Source of the DNA: Ostrinia nubilalis | Lineage: Eukaryota > Arthropoda > Insecta > Lepidoptera > Crambidae | NCBI RefSeq assembly: GCF_963855985.1 | Contig: NC_087107.1 | Span: 6,138,001-6,202,000, forward strand | DNA: 64,000 bases | Direction: 5' to 3' | Shown here: positions 1 to 11,500 of the stretch, in pieces | How the letters are laid out: each line of letters opens with the position of its first letter | Position numbering within the stretch: position 1 is the stretch's first letter | Notes under the pieces: model-generated | What the model was told of the DNA's origin: nothing | The model's input: only the letters and a program-made list of their open reading frames with translations | Database searches by the model: none | Made by a program: the position numbers and the translations under genes

Positions 1-164
1 TAGCAAAATCAATTAGGATGTCTTATTGGAAGTTTTGCTTGAAAATCAAAATTGCACATTCATTCTTATTATTTTCTTATTTATCTCTGAATTGAAAACA
101 TATTATTTACTAGGACCAAAAAGTGCATGCATGAATTTTTTAAAATTTTATGATAAACATTTAC

Positions 165-1027
165 CTGTATAGAAGTTAAAATAGCTGACACATCATATGT
201 AGGGCTCCACCGATTTTGCAAGATGTCTAAACAAATTCCACCATCAGCATACACATTTGGATGGAACATTTTTGATACAAACCGCACTGTTGGTGGCTTA
301 TTGGGGTATTCTTCTGTAAATTCTATTGTTAGTTTAAATGTACCATCTTCAAATGGAGTATCATGGGGCCCAAATATCACAGCATTCCAGATCATGATAT
401 TGTTATCAGTAGGAGCACCCGAGACACCAGTTGGTGGATCTTCTTGTAAGCTGAAACCATTAACGATAAAATGTTAAAGCTGTCTTTGGTAGAGTATTCA
501 AAGTTAAAGTTTTTTATACAAAAGTTCCTATCATTCACAAATCAAGGTCATATGATATTAGGTATAATGTTTGATTGAATTAATACCACCAAAGTCATGA
601 CGCTAACAGTAATGCAGGTAACGTAGAATTTGTAGCGTCTTACGAAAATAAATAGGTTAAATGGTAAGTTTCCTGAAAATTAGAATCTATTTGGATAACC
701 TAGTTAGTGTACCAACAAACAAGTGTGTGACGTAGCTACATCTACAAATAGCATGTACAACACTGTACTCGACATAGAAAACCTCCCTCCCAACGAGGAT
801 GGCAGTCAAAAGGTAAAAATGGAAATGTAGAACAGAATAGAAATCGATGAAAATGACAGTGATGTAATTTGATGAATCAGCATTATTGCTTTTGTTCTAA
901 ACTAGAGAATCGTCTAACGTCGTATAAAATACTGAAATTGATGAAATTAACTAGGCTAAGATTGATGAATAACCAAGACAAACCGTTTGAAATCTCTCAT
1001 CAGGCGTCTTCTGGCAGGAGTTGACAT
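165..1027 (-). CDS. Ubc6: Ubiquitin-conjugating enzyme E2, Rad6/UBE2A family (3' part off the window)
   Basis: Two coding exons are visible: exon 1 at 984-1027 (ATG at 1027, 14 codons plus CG, donor GTTT) and exon 2 at 165-450 (acceptor TTTCAG, donor GTAA at 164). Phase agrees (CG|C gives Arg15) and the join yields residues 1-110. The N-terminus [14 protein letters not shown] and the core are typical of Rad6/UBE2A/UBE2B. Seen in the product: the HPN motif at 78-80 and the catalytic cysteine Cys88 in [12 protein letters not shown]. Known of the family: it transfers ubiquitin to substrates such as PCNA and histone H2B with RAD18/BRE1-type E3 ligases. The remaining roughly 40 residues, including helices 3 and 4, must lie left of base 1; I see no matching exon in 1-164. 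The gene is head-to-head with CCDC174. Confidence 0.96.
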
Positions 1028-1525
1028 TTTGATTTCACGCACTTAGCACACTGGTTTAACCGATTAAAGTTTCCAAAACCTTAATCTACAAGTGAATCTT
1101 TCATATGATCGATTTAGTAAATATCACAAGGCTCTTGTACACAAAAGATTCTTCCTTTGTCGTTGTAAAATTTTTGTCGTCACGACTGTGAGTGAGATGG
1201 TTGTCAGATGACCATGAAATTAGCATTTTTTTAGTACGTAAGACAGGTACACCAACATAATGATGACGTTTGATTTCGTTGTAATGTTGGTCAAATTGAA
1301 GTCAACTTCATCTTAATAGTGTTGCGCTTTCCGGTACCGGTAGCGTAAAAATTATGATTCGAACGTTAAAATAATACGACTAAAAAAAAAAAAATAATTG
1401 TCAAAAAACGTGACACTGACAGATATTATTTGTCAAAATAGTATATCAGCTGGCTTATTGATGAATTTAGCTAACTAAAAACAAGGTTTATGTGTTAAAT
1501 AAAAGCAATTTAATGTGTTTGAAAC
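1028..1525. promoter_or_regulatory. Putative bidirectional promoter between Ubc6 and CCDC174
   Basis: This 498-bp gap separates the divergent start codons of Ubc6 (1027, minus) and CCDC174 (1526, plus). It must hold both 5' UTRs and both promoters unless there are distant non-coding first exons. I see a small GC-richer patch around 1320-1350 (TTCCGGTACCGGTAGCG) and an A-run near 1382-1393, but no convincing TATA box. Head-to-head housekeeping gene pairs often share such promoters; that part is inference. Confidence 0.45.
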
Positions 1526-4500
1526 ATGAACGAATCAACATCAAAAAAGATACTTTTTAATAAATCATCAGTAAGTACAAATATTGTAAATAATCATAGT
1601 GTTACTGAGTAATTACCTTATTATCGTTATGTTTTATCTTTATCATTACAGCTATTAAGCTTAAAAGCAGAATTACTAAAGAAACAAGAAGAGGTTTACG
1701 AGAAGAAACATCTGCCTCAGCATAAAATAGAGAATTTTAAACCAGCTCCTTCAAAGCCTAGTATTGAGGAAACTAAGGAACACTCGAAGAAGAGTTTTAA
1801 AGATAGCCTAAAGGCTGTAGACACTGAAGAGTTAGAGGCAAATAGGAAAGTAAAGTAAGTGGTTTTATATTGCTTAATGATTTTTTTAATGATGAAAGGA
1901 TTTACCAAGCCAATCTACTCCATCTTAGCTATTATTGTTGGTGAGCTTGAAGTCAAACACAGATTAATTTGTACTAGTACATACGCAGAACTTTTATAGA
2001 ACCCAGCAAGTACCATATGGATTTATTTGTTCATCTTAAATTTTGCATCTTTTAGGGCAGCTTTAGAAAAGAAGGCAGAGCTGTATGAACACTTGAAGGA
2101 CGGTGCAGGTGACTCACAGTTGGCTGGCAGATTTTTAGTGGACTTCAAAAATAAAAAACAGCAAGAAAGAGATGATTCACAAGAAGATTGCAATTCACAA
2201 GCTCCAGAAGCATCTTATCAGGATGATGACAATGATTGGTAATATTTTAAAAAGATGCTACAATATTTTATACAGTAACTTTTTTGAATTTAATTTAGTT
2301 TAATAAAGAAACTAACCTTTCCAATATTTTTAGGGTTGAGTTCACTGATTGTCTTGGTCGCACACGCAAGTGTCACAAATCAGACCTAGATCTATACATG
2401 AAACGAGATAGAGATCTTGTGAAAATTTTAACCAATGATCATGATAATAAAGATGATACTAAGGTAAGAGACACTTTGTATTTATAATAAATTCTTTAAA
2501 GTATACCATTATTATTGATAATTTTGGTATTATGTTGTAGGAGTCATCGAATACCACTACTCCTCAAAGCGAAAAACCACTACTAGTGCAAAAAACAAAT
2601 GACTATCTACAGTCACTACGTGAGAAATGGGAGGAAAAAGAGAAGGAGCTGCTTGCCAAAGACAAGGATATTCACTACCAGGATCTATTGTTTGATGGTT
2701 TGTAACAAACTGAAACTGTAGCTTAGTTATTAAGTATGTAAACATCAAAATTTCTCATCTTGTTTGACCAGCCAGTGTTAGCAAAATCCTCCATTTGCCT
2801 GTTGCAACTGCAGTAGAGACTCTATTGATGATGATGAATTCTATAGACATAGGTACTTTTAAAAATAAAGTATCTCTAGAGAGTTGAGTAATACAAGTTC
2901 ATCTCTTCCTTTATTGTAAGAAGTAACATTAACTATCAAAAACTGGCTACTTCAGGCATAACAATAACTTTTATATTTTTGGATATGTCAAATAAAATAT
3001 AACAATAAAAGCTTTGTAACTTATTAATTTTTAATATTAGATTATCTTACCTTATCCACTTGTCGTAAGATCCAAAATATATTATGCGTTAAGTAGGTTA
3101 AATAATAAATACTCATTTCATGTTTGTATTATCCAGAGGCGCGCATCCACGGCGTCGGCTACTACTCCTTCAGCACCGACGAGACGGAGCGTCGGCGGCA
3201 GATGGACGAACTCTTGAAGCAGCGGGAGGAGACGCTGCGGGCGCAGAAGGAAGCCGAAGCAGTGAGGAAGAAGCGTGACGAGTTGCTGGCGGCAAGAGTC
3301 GCGGCCGCGCGCGCTCGTCAGAGGGCTAGGGCTGGCTTACCGCCGGAAGAGCCGAAAGGTAATATTACTAAAGCCCGGTCTGTGAGCACGTAGAATTTTG
3401 TCCAATGACCTCAAGCTACCCATCCTTATCGCTCGCGCGTAATTATATTGCTGTCGCAATTGTGCGAGGGGCGCCCGCAGAGAGTGTGCGAGCGCGATAG
3501 CAACATAATTACGCGCGAGCGATAAGGATGGATAGCTTGAGGTCATTGGACAAAATTCTACGTGCTCATAGACCGGGCTTTAGCAACTTCGCCATATTTT
3601 TTCTTTTATACAAAACGTTTTCCCATCTTTTAAACCTTACCTGTGGCCTAATTCACGTATTTAGTCGCTTTAGTCGAACGAACTAAAGTCGCTGACATAG
3701 CCCGACGGATTAGCAAGCTGAAGTGGCAGTGGGCAGAGCACATAGTACGCAGAACTGACGGCCGATGGGGCAGCAAGGTTCTGGAATAGAGGCCGCGTAG
3801 GTACCGGAAAACGCAGCGTGGGACTTCCACCCACAAGGTGGACCGACGACCTGATAAGGGTAGCAGGAAGAAAGTCATTGGGGGAGGCCTATGTTCAGCA
3901 GTGGACGTCCTGTGGCTGAAATGATGATGATGATGATGATGAAGTTTTGTTACGTGAATAAAGCTACTGGACTACGACAATTTCTCCGTGGTTGAGGATT
4001 CCGGGTGAAACTCGCTTCCACCTACGGCCTGATCGTCACTTACCATCAGGTGGAATACAGGCCAAGAGCTTCCTAGTTGTGGATAAAAAAAAAATTATAA
4101 GAAAAATCAGCTATATCGGCCCACCCTCTCCCCCATCTCACCTCCCTTTCACACGACTACAACAACTGCTTAGCCAGGATCTAGAGTTTGACCTCCAATG
4201 AAACCCAACCCTTGGGTTGATGTTGAGCAGTTCAGTGACTATTGTATAAATAAAATTTTTCCCGTGACTTTGGAAACTTACCTAATCGTCAATCTCTCTT
4301 TTCAGCGCAAAACGAAAAGGACTTCACCACATGCTTGCTAGAATTCTTGACTCAGCAGAAGAACGAGGCAGACGCCAAAGCGAAAGAAGAAGAAAAGAAA
4401 CTTCGGGAAGAACAAGAGAAGGAAAGGCAAAAGTTGCGGGACGCATACATCCGCGAATGGGACTTGGGCAAGGAAGGGGTTGAGGGTAAAGTCAAGAAAT

Positions 4501-5066
4501 TCCGGGAAATGACCCAAGAAGAATACGTAGAGCAGCAGAGAAGTAAACGCATAGACGAATTCGCACCACCAAAAAGTTCATCGTCCTCAAAATCTGTTCA
4601 CACTTTCGATGAAAGTGGTAGAAGTTCTTCTGGGTTGAATCCATCTGCGCCAAAAACGTGGTCAGAAGTAAGACCGATGGAAGCTCCCCCGCCCCCAGAT
4701 ATAGGAGATATCAGTGCGTTAGACGAACAAAAAGGCTTATACTTTTCTACCAAGAAACCTGCTAACACCATTAAATACAAGAACTTTGTTAAACCCCAAG
4801 AACCAACGCCCATAGAAAATGAACTTAGTGACGATGAAGGTGAAGGTGAACAAATAAGGCCACAAAAAAGAAAATCTGAAAGAGATCATTCAGAAATAGC
4901 ACCTCCTCCGACCTACGACTATTATGGGCCCACGCCAAAACATTCTAGACCCAAAAAACCATTCGAGTCTGACATTAGGGAAGCATACGCACAGGGCGCG
5001 AAAAGCCTAGAGGCAAAAGGTAACGATAGGCAACTATCAAAAGCGTATGACTTCACATTTGATTGA
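1526..5066 (+). CDS. CCDC174: CCDC174 homologue (coiled-coil domain-containing protein 174), seven exons
   Basis: Exons by GT/AG sites and phase: 1526-1570, 1652-1854, 2056-2238, 2334-2463, 2541-2697, 3137-3358, 4306-5066. The sum is 1701 nt, a 566-aa protein plus TGA, with every junction in phase (for example TG|G gives Trp144 at the third intron). Conserved blocks: a start motif with LKAELLKKQEE; ALEKKAELYEHL; WVEFTDCLGRTRKC from residue 144; HGVGYYSF near 243; charged coiled coil 250-310 and 314-360; and IREWD at 362-366, a hallmark of the family. The C-terminal third is Pro/Ser/Glu-rich and probably disordered. The vertebrate protein (467 aa) is nuclear and linked to the exon junction complex and RNA processing, so the same is inferred here. 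Intron 6 (3359-4305) carries three repeats. Human CCDC174 is shorter mainly in the linkers. Confidence 0.93.
3368..3583. repeat. Foldback MITE in CCDC174 intron 6
   Basis: The left arm begins CTAAAGCCCGGTC and runs to about 3450; its reverse complement runs from about 3497 to 3583, ending GACCGGGCTTTAG. The arms are about 85 bp and nearly perfect, with a short GC-rich loop. The whole is about 216 bp with no coding capacity. No clear target-site duplication was found. It is a non-autonomous DNA element of unknown superfamily. Confidence 0.8.
3675..3944 (+). mobile_element. RTE-type non-LTR retrotransposon, 5'-truncated 3' end
   Basis: Translation of the plus strand gives pieces of the C-terminal region of a lepidopteran endonuclease-reverse transcriptase (RTKVADIARRISKLKWQW-like, then GRPPTRWTDDL and EAYVQQWTSCG). 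It has an in-frame stop and small indels, so it is dead. The copy ends in a (GAT)n run at about 3920-3943, as RTE elements end in short microsatellites. A second copy with the same 3' end lies at 8062-8439. Only the extreme 3' end is present, as expected from incomplete reverse transcription. Confidence 0.8.
3990..4110 (+). repeat. Lepidopteran SINE-like repeat fragment
   Basis: The stretch around ATTCCGGGTGAAACTCGC and CGTCACTTACCATCAGGTGG followed by a short A-run matches, from memory, a very common lepidopteran interspersed repeat. A partial relative is seen at 23741-23800 and an opposite-strand piece at 51806-51850. The exact family was not assigned. Confidence 0.5.
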
Positions 5067-5081
5067 TATACATTTTATGTA

Positions 5082-5087
5082 AATAAA
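5082..5087 (+). terminator. Poly(A) signal of CCDC174
   Basis: AATAAA lies 16 bases after the CCDC174 stop codon. It is the first such hexamer downstream and would give a very short 3' UTR. Confidence 0.65.
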
Positions 5088-5109
5088 AATGCTAAGTGTA
5101 AATTAGATT

Positions 5110-5115
5110 TTTATT
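5110..5115 (-). terminator. Candidate poly(A) signal of the convergent Ly6 gene
   Basis: TTTATT on the plus strand reads AATAAA on the minus strand. I find no other minus-strand AATAAA between the Ly6 stop at 5596 and this point, so its 3' UTR would be about 480 nt and would end beside the 3' end of CCDC174. Non-canonical signals closer to the stop cannot be excluded. Confidence 0.4.
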
Positions 5116-5595
5116 GACTTTAAAAGTACCTATATCTAAACTAATATCACATTTATGAATCCTACGTGTAGTGTTTTAGTCAATCTATTACAGCACTGCA
5201 TTTGATTCGAAACTGTATTACTGCACAAAGAAAAGATGCGAATGATAGTGCGAAGAGTAAGGTTATTCAGTATTAGAAAATAGGTTGTATTTTTTTTACA
5301 CACTAATATCAATCTATTATATTCTACTAATATTTACAATATACAATTTGCTCCCAATAAATTGATTACAACAATTGTGTTATGCACTCAAAAGTGATTT
5401 TAAAATACTTAATATTAACTAATCTAGTAGTTTGTGATGAATGAGAACTGCGGTCTTTTTAAAGCTATTTGATAGAGATCATTATCACATATTTTTACGG
5501 CACAACTATTCAATCTTCCTAAGGTTATGAGAAAGAAAATAGATAACCATGATTGTAATTCTAAAAGAATGTCTCATTATCCAATAACAGTGCAC

Positions 5596-8500
5596 TTACA
5601 AACTAATACTAAATGCTAAAATGCATATAAGTATAAAAGGATTGAAGGTCACCGCTGCTGAATCGTTTTTAGATTTCGGTGGCATAGGCGACCCGTTCTT
5701 GTAAGCGTCAGTCGTGGTAGTAAGTGTAGTGGTATCAGTCATTTGTTCCATAGATTTTTCAGTCGTTGCTGGACTGTCGTTTTGCTGAAGCGCTTCAGCA
5801 GTAGGTAGTTGCATGCTTGGTTTTATTTCGTTGCTCACCATTTCTTTCACATCAACAGATTTCATCATCGTTTCAGGAGCTTTTGTCGTAACCATTTCTT
5901 TTACTACATCAGCTTTCATCATCATTTCTGGGGCTTTTGTCGTTGTAGAGTCTATTTTAAGAGCTTCTGCCATTGTTGTTGCTACTTCTAAAGAGATCGG
6001 CATTTCTTTACTGGCTTCAGTACTGCTTTCTACCATTTTAGGTTCATCCGTTGTCTGCTTCATGTCCATTTGTGTTTCAGGCGTTGTATTCATTGTCTCT
6101 GACGTCATAGTAATATTGGAAGCAGGTTCTGTTACTGGTGTTGGTTGTTCAGCAGTAACGTTGGCATCAGTTTCGTTGTTCGTATCGTTAACAATAGCGT
6201 TTTCTTCGTGTTCATCGTTTTCGATTATATTATTCATTTTAGTTTTACCAGAATTGATGAAAGTGCTGGATGTTATGGCATTTCGTTTTAGTCTTCGATT
6301 TCTTGCGACGATTTTGACCAGTCCATTGAAGGCGTCGGTCTCTCGGTCGGTTTTGGGGCCGTTGCAGAGGTCCCCGCGGCAGGGGCACGTCATTCGGTAG
6401 TTGTTGGTCGAGTTGCAGTGCAGGAGGTAGCATTCGTCTTGGTAGAACTTCACGCAGTACCGGGACTCGACGAAGGCTGTGGAATTGATGAAACGAGTTA
6501 GATAAGAAAAAGTGCGTTGGAGACATTTCTACTCCTAGTCCTTTCTACAAACAGCAAGCTTTTATCTAGATCACATAACGTCAATTTCGATTATTTGACC
6601 TGTATAAAGTTAAAGTTTTTTGATTCAGAAAGTTCTGGGTTCAATTTTCCTACATTACTCCTACCAGCTCCTACCATTTTCACGATGACGATGCGGAACT
6701 ACGTGGTTCGATGAGATGGTGATGGTGAGAACACACAAATTGTATTTGTCCCAATTTCGTATCAAACTTTGGCACCATGGTTGTGACCTCTGTTGTTAGA
6801 TGGTCTAGCTGACTCCAGCTAGATCTTACTGAGCAGAGCTGAGCTTGTACATAATACGTACGAGGCGACGAGGCGACGGTGGCGCAGTGCGTGTACCCCG
6901 GGTCGCAGGCCGTGACCTGGTCGGAGAGCTCGTCGTAGGGCGGCGCGCGCTCGCGCCGGTGCACCTGCTCCGCCAGCGGCCCGCACCAGTAGCACTGCAG
7001 GCGCCTGGCGCTGGGGACATGTTGCATACGTACGCGGCGACGAGGCGACGGTGGCGCAGTGCGTGTACCCCGGGTCGCAGGCCGTGACCTGGTCGGAGAG
7101 CTCGTCGCAGGGCGGTGCACCTGCTCCGCCAGCGGCCACCAGTAGCACTGCAGGCGCCTGGCGCTGGGGACATGTTGCATACGTACGCGGCGACGAGGCG
7201 ACGGTGGCGCAGTGCGTGTACCCCGGGTCGCAGGCCGTGACCTGGTCGGAGAGCTCGTCGTAGGGCGGCGCGCGCTCGCGCCGGTGCACCTGCTCCGCCA
7301 GCGGCCACCAGCAGCACTGCAGGCGCCTGGCGCTGGGGACATGTTGCATACGTACGCGGCGACGAGGCGACGGTGGCGCAGTGCGTGTACCCCGGGTCGC
7401 AGGCCGTGACCTGGTCGGAGAGCTCGTCGCAAGGCGGCGCGCGCTCGCGCCGGTGCACCTGCTCCGCCAGCGGCCCGGACCAGTAGCACTGCAGGCACTC
7501 GCCTGACGCTGGGGACATGTTGGATACGTACGCGGTGACGAGGCGACAGTGGCGCAGTGCGTGTACCCCGGGTCGCAGGCCGTGACCTGGTCGGAGAGCT
7601 CGTCGCAGGGCGGCGCGCGCTCGCGCCGGTGCACCTGCTCCGCCAGCGGCCACCAGTAGCACTGCAGGCGCCTGGCCCTGGGGACAGGTTGCATACGTAC
7701 GCGGCGACGAGGCGACGGTGGCGCAGTGCGTGTACCCCGGGTCGCAGGCCGTGACCTGGTCGGAGAGCTCGTCGCAGGGCGGCGCGCGCTCGCGCCGGTG
7801 CACCTGCTCCGCCAGCGGCCCGCACCAGTAGCACTGGAGGCACTCGCCTGACGCTGGAAAATATAGGATAATAAAGTTAATCTTGTGTATGTATTAGCAA
7901 AACGAGATTTTACACCACTATTAGATTAACAAAGATGACTTTAAGGTAAGGACTGGACTAGATGTCTAAATATGGGATGTTCTACTTATAATAATACAAA
8001 ATAATTGAAAATATTGTAAGTACCTACCTACTTATAGTTTTCTACTATACCTACTCACTGTAGGCCTTATACAGAAGCTGAAAGTTGCACAGCGTGTTAT
8101 GGAGAGGGCTATGCTCGGTGTTTCTTTACGAGATCGAATCAGAAATGAGGAGATCCGTAAACGAACTAAAGTCGCTGACATAGCCCGAAAGATTAGTAAG
8201 CTGAAGTAGCAATGGGCAGGGCACATAGTACGCAGAACTGACGGCCGATGGGGCAGCAAGGTTCTGGAGTGGAAGCCGCGTACCGGAAAATGCAGCGTGG
8301 GACGTCCACCCACAAGGTGGACCGACGACATCATATAGATAGCAGGAAGGCGTTGGACGCAGGCCGCTACCAACCGGGCAACATGGAAGGCATTGGGGGA
8401 GGCCTATGTTCAGCAGTGGACAACCTATGGCTGAGATGATGACTAGGTAACAATAGGACAAAATTTTTCACTTTTTTCTCCCCTTGCCGATTCACATCAC

Positions 8501-11500
8501 ATACCTATTGCTTTACTAACGAAAATCAACTTATTCTCTCTCTTTATTAATGTTGTCTGAAAAATATTGGAAAAATGTTTTTACATGAACTTCAGTCGTC
8601 CTTTTCTTCGATAGCTTTTATTTTTATACGACTTGGATATTAGGTGCGCGCACAGTTTGAGTGGGTGATTTGTAGATTTTTCCACTCGATAACAATAAAA
8701 TTTATCTATTACCTACGGCGAGTTATTTTGGTATTGTAATTATGAATAGTTAATAATCGATTTTAATAGAAATGTTGCTTTTTGTCTTAACTATTTATTT
8801 AATTCTAAACAAGTACTAAAGCTAAGATTTTAAGTTTTCTAGAATAATTTATTCTGAATAACCCCCTCGGTGGACCTTATGCGGTCAGAGGAAGCGGTTG
8901 TGGAAGCCTTTGTCCAGCAGTGGACGTCATTTGGCTGAGTCATAAAGTCATATCATAATCAGAATTAGCGAGGCCATTTGATCGCGTCATCCACCAACAG
9001 TCCATTGTTGAGCGACACGAGATCATTTATTCAGCGTACAGCTGGCCGCATCGCTTGATTACTGCCGCGGCCTAATAGTCGCCGGCCAACGCAAATATTG
9101 GCGGAATCCTCCGGGCGACGATTGTCGCGTTCCATTCCATCTACACTCGGACACAAAAATGTGGGCATGTTTCATTTATTAACGTTTAACTTTAATTGTT
9201 TTAACTAGGGCTAAAAGTAGTACCTACCTATTTATTTAGGGATTTGGTACACGATTTCAAATTATGATAAATGCTCGTGTTCCTAGCGGATGTCAAACAC
9301 GCAATGTTGAACCTATGTAGGCACAAAACTACGAGTAAAACCGTGAAGAAAATCCTCAAGCTAAAAGTAATTGTTTTATTCTGGGAAGTTGATTTGACTT
9401 ATAAGGTATTGTAAAACAATCATTTATGTTTTATAATTTAATAAGTACTGCATATTATCAATATTTGTTTTGTTAATTCCGATGCATTAGCAGGCCCATT
9501 TAATCGTCACTAATTCAGCGAACACGAGCTATGTGGAGCCATCATTTATTCAGAATGCAGCTAGCCGCATCGTCTAAACGCTTTGGCACAGCATATGCGA
9601 GTAACCGCTCATAATATACTACGTAGATGTTTTTAGCGGAAACTTGGAGGACTTTATTTAAAATGTATAGAAATGTATGAAGGCCGTCACGTCCACGTGA
9701 CAAACTCGTCTCGGTGCGATCTCAAGGGAAGAACGATGCTTGCCGTAGTCTGCCGTATAACTAAAAGTGGGGCAGAGATATGTAGTCGCTAAGCCAACAC
9801 AAAAATTTACAGGCTCTCATCAATTTCAGGATCTTAAAGTAGGTAGGTAATTGCTTAAAAAGTAAATTCTTAATTTTGTTCTTTCATGAAAGAAATCAAG
9901 TAAGCACCTACAATAAAAAGTAGGTATTTTAACAACTTAAATTCAGGAGTACCTACTCAGGCTACCTACACCAAACTAGGTAAGCTTTTTGCTTGTAGAC
10001 TTAAGGTTATGGTTTAAATATGTGTTTGCGTGGATAGAAGTGGATATTGTGTTAATGCTAACTGACCTCATTGTATTGTACCTACCTACCGCACAATAGT
10101 CAGCTAACATTAGCAAGATTAATGTGCTGTTAATGTAGGTATTCATACACACTCGTGCGACGTGGGCGCTACTTGATACATTGATAGATTATGAGAAGAA
10201 CAATACCGCAATGACTAAGGCTAGACATATTATTATAAGATGTTTAGTTTAGCCCGTCACATACAAATAGGGTGTCATCGTCTCAGTTCGATTCGATTTC
10301 GATACGACTAAATACCTAGTTAAAGAAAGGTACCACTTACTATTCTTTTCTTTGAAGTAAAACAGTGTATTTCTTACTTGAAAAAAAAAAAAACAGGAGG
10401 TAGGTATATCTATGAGCATTATTAAGGCTGTGATTATTTAGGCTTACTTACTTATCTTAACAAATAACATTACTGTTTAAATATTAAATCCATAGCTCGT
10501 CATATTTATGCGTGCCACTGTACTGCAACCAGACAGGCGCAGCAATATCCAGGTAGACTCCCTTCGCCCACTATCGAATCGAAAGTGTTCGCTAACAAGC
10601 GCGGGGAAATAATGGGACTGCAGAATAAACCTACTTCATTTATGAATTTTGGAAGTACTAACTTTACCTATAACGTTGAAAGATAACTCCCAGTTCAGGA
10701 ATTTTCACAAGCTCAGAAGCTTGTGCAAAAACTTAACTTGTAATTATTGTTTTTGTGAATGTATAATTAATTATTTGTGTAATTCTTAGTACCTATTTTG
10801 TAATAAGTATCAATTAACGTTTAATTTTACAAGCTTTTTTTTACCTAAATGTAGTAGTTCAGTCATCATTGATCAACCTGAATTTCTTAAGGTCTGAAAT
10901 TATCAAATAGGTAGTTTCTTTATATTTTACTTTAATAGTCATACAAGTATAACAACAATATGAAAAATACTGTTTTGCAAGTATAATCGTCCGCTAAATA
11001 ACAAAATGCAAACTGCGTTTTATCTTTGCCGCCAACACGCCGTGAACACGACTGTGCATAGTTTCCATGCAAATTAAATACAACCTGCGAATATAACAGT
11101 CTGCAGCAGCTGTATTGTAAAATTTTATCTACCTCGGAACGCGCGAAAATACTTTTTGTTCGCAAACACATCACTGCCGGAGGCTAGTTGCTGCATGGGA
11201 GCGACCACTTGCGCCGAAGGCCGTACGTATGTCCACTGAATTTTTTATTACACGTGTTGTGGCGAGTTAAAATTTGTAAAATGATGATTCAAAACACTTT
11301 GTTTTGTTGTAGCGATACAATCGATCGATTGAGGGTACGATAAACGGTATTTTTTGGTAATCTGAAAGAAAATTTGATATCGTATCTAAAATTCTAAATT
11401 ACTAGCATTAAGTTGACGGCAACTATTATGAGATTGTCCTATACTACGAAAACACCAGCAATCTACGACACGCTACGGATACTTCGTAGCATTGTTGCTA

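Noticed and set aside
5813..6400. 195-codon plus-strand ORF
   Set aside because: Antisense shadow of the Ly6 last exon. Its hydrophobic look comes from the Thr/Met/Glu-rich sense codons.
6680..7843. Long overlapping minus-strand ORFs (up to 387 aa) as Arg/Ala-rich proteins
   Set aside because: They are frame-shifted readings of the GC-rich tandem Ly6 exon array. The true frame is the cysteine-rich one used in 7701-7853.
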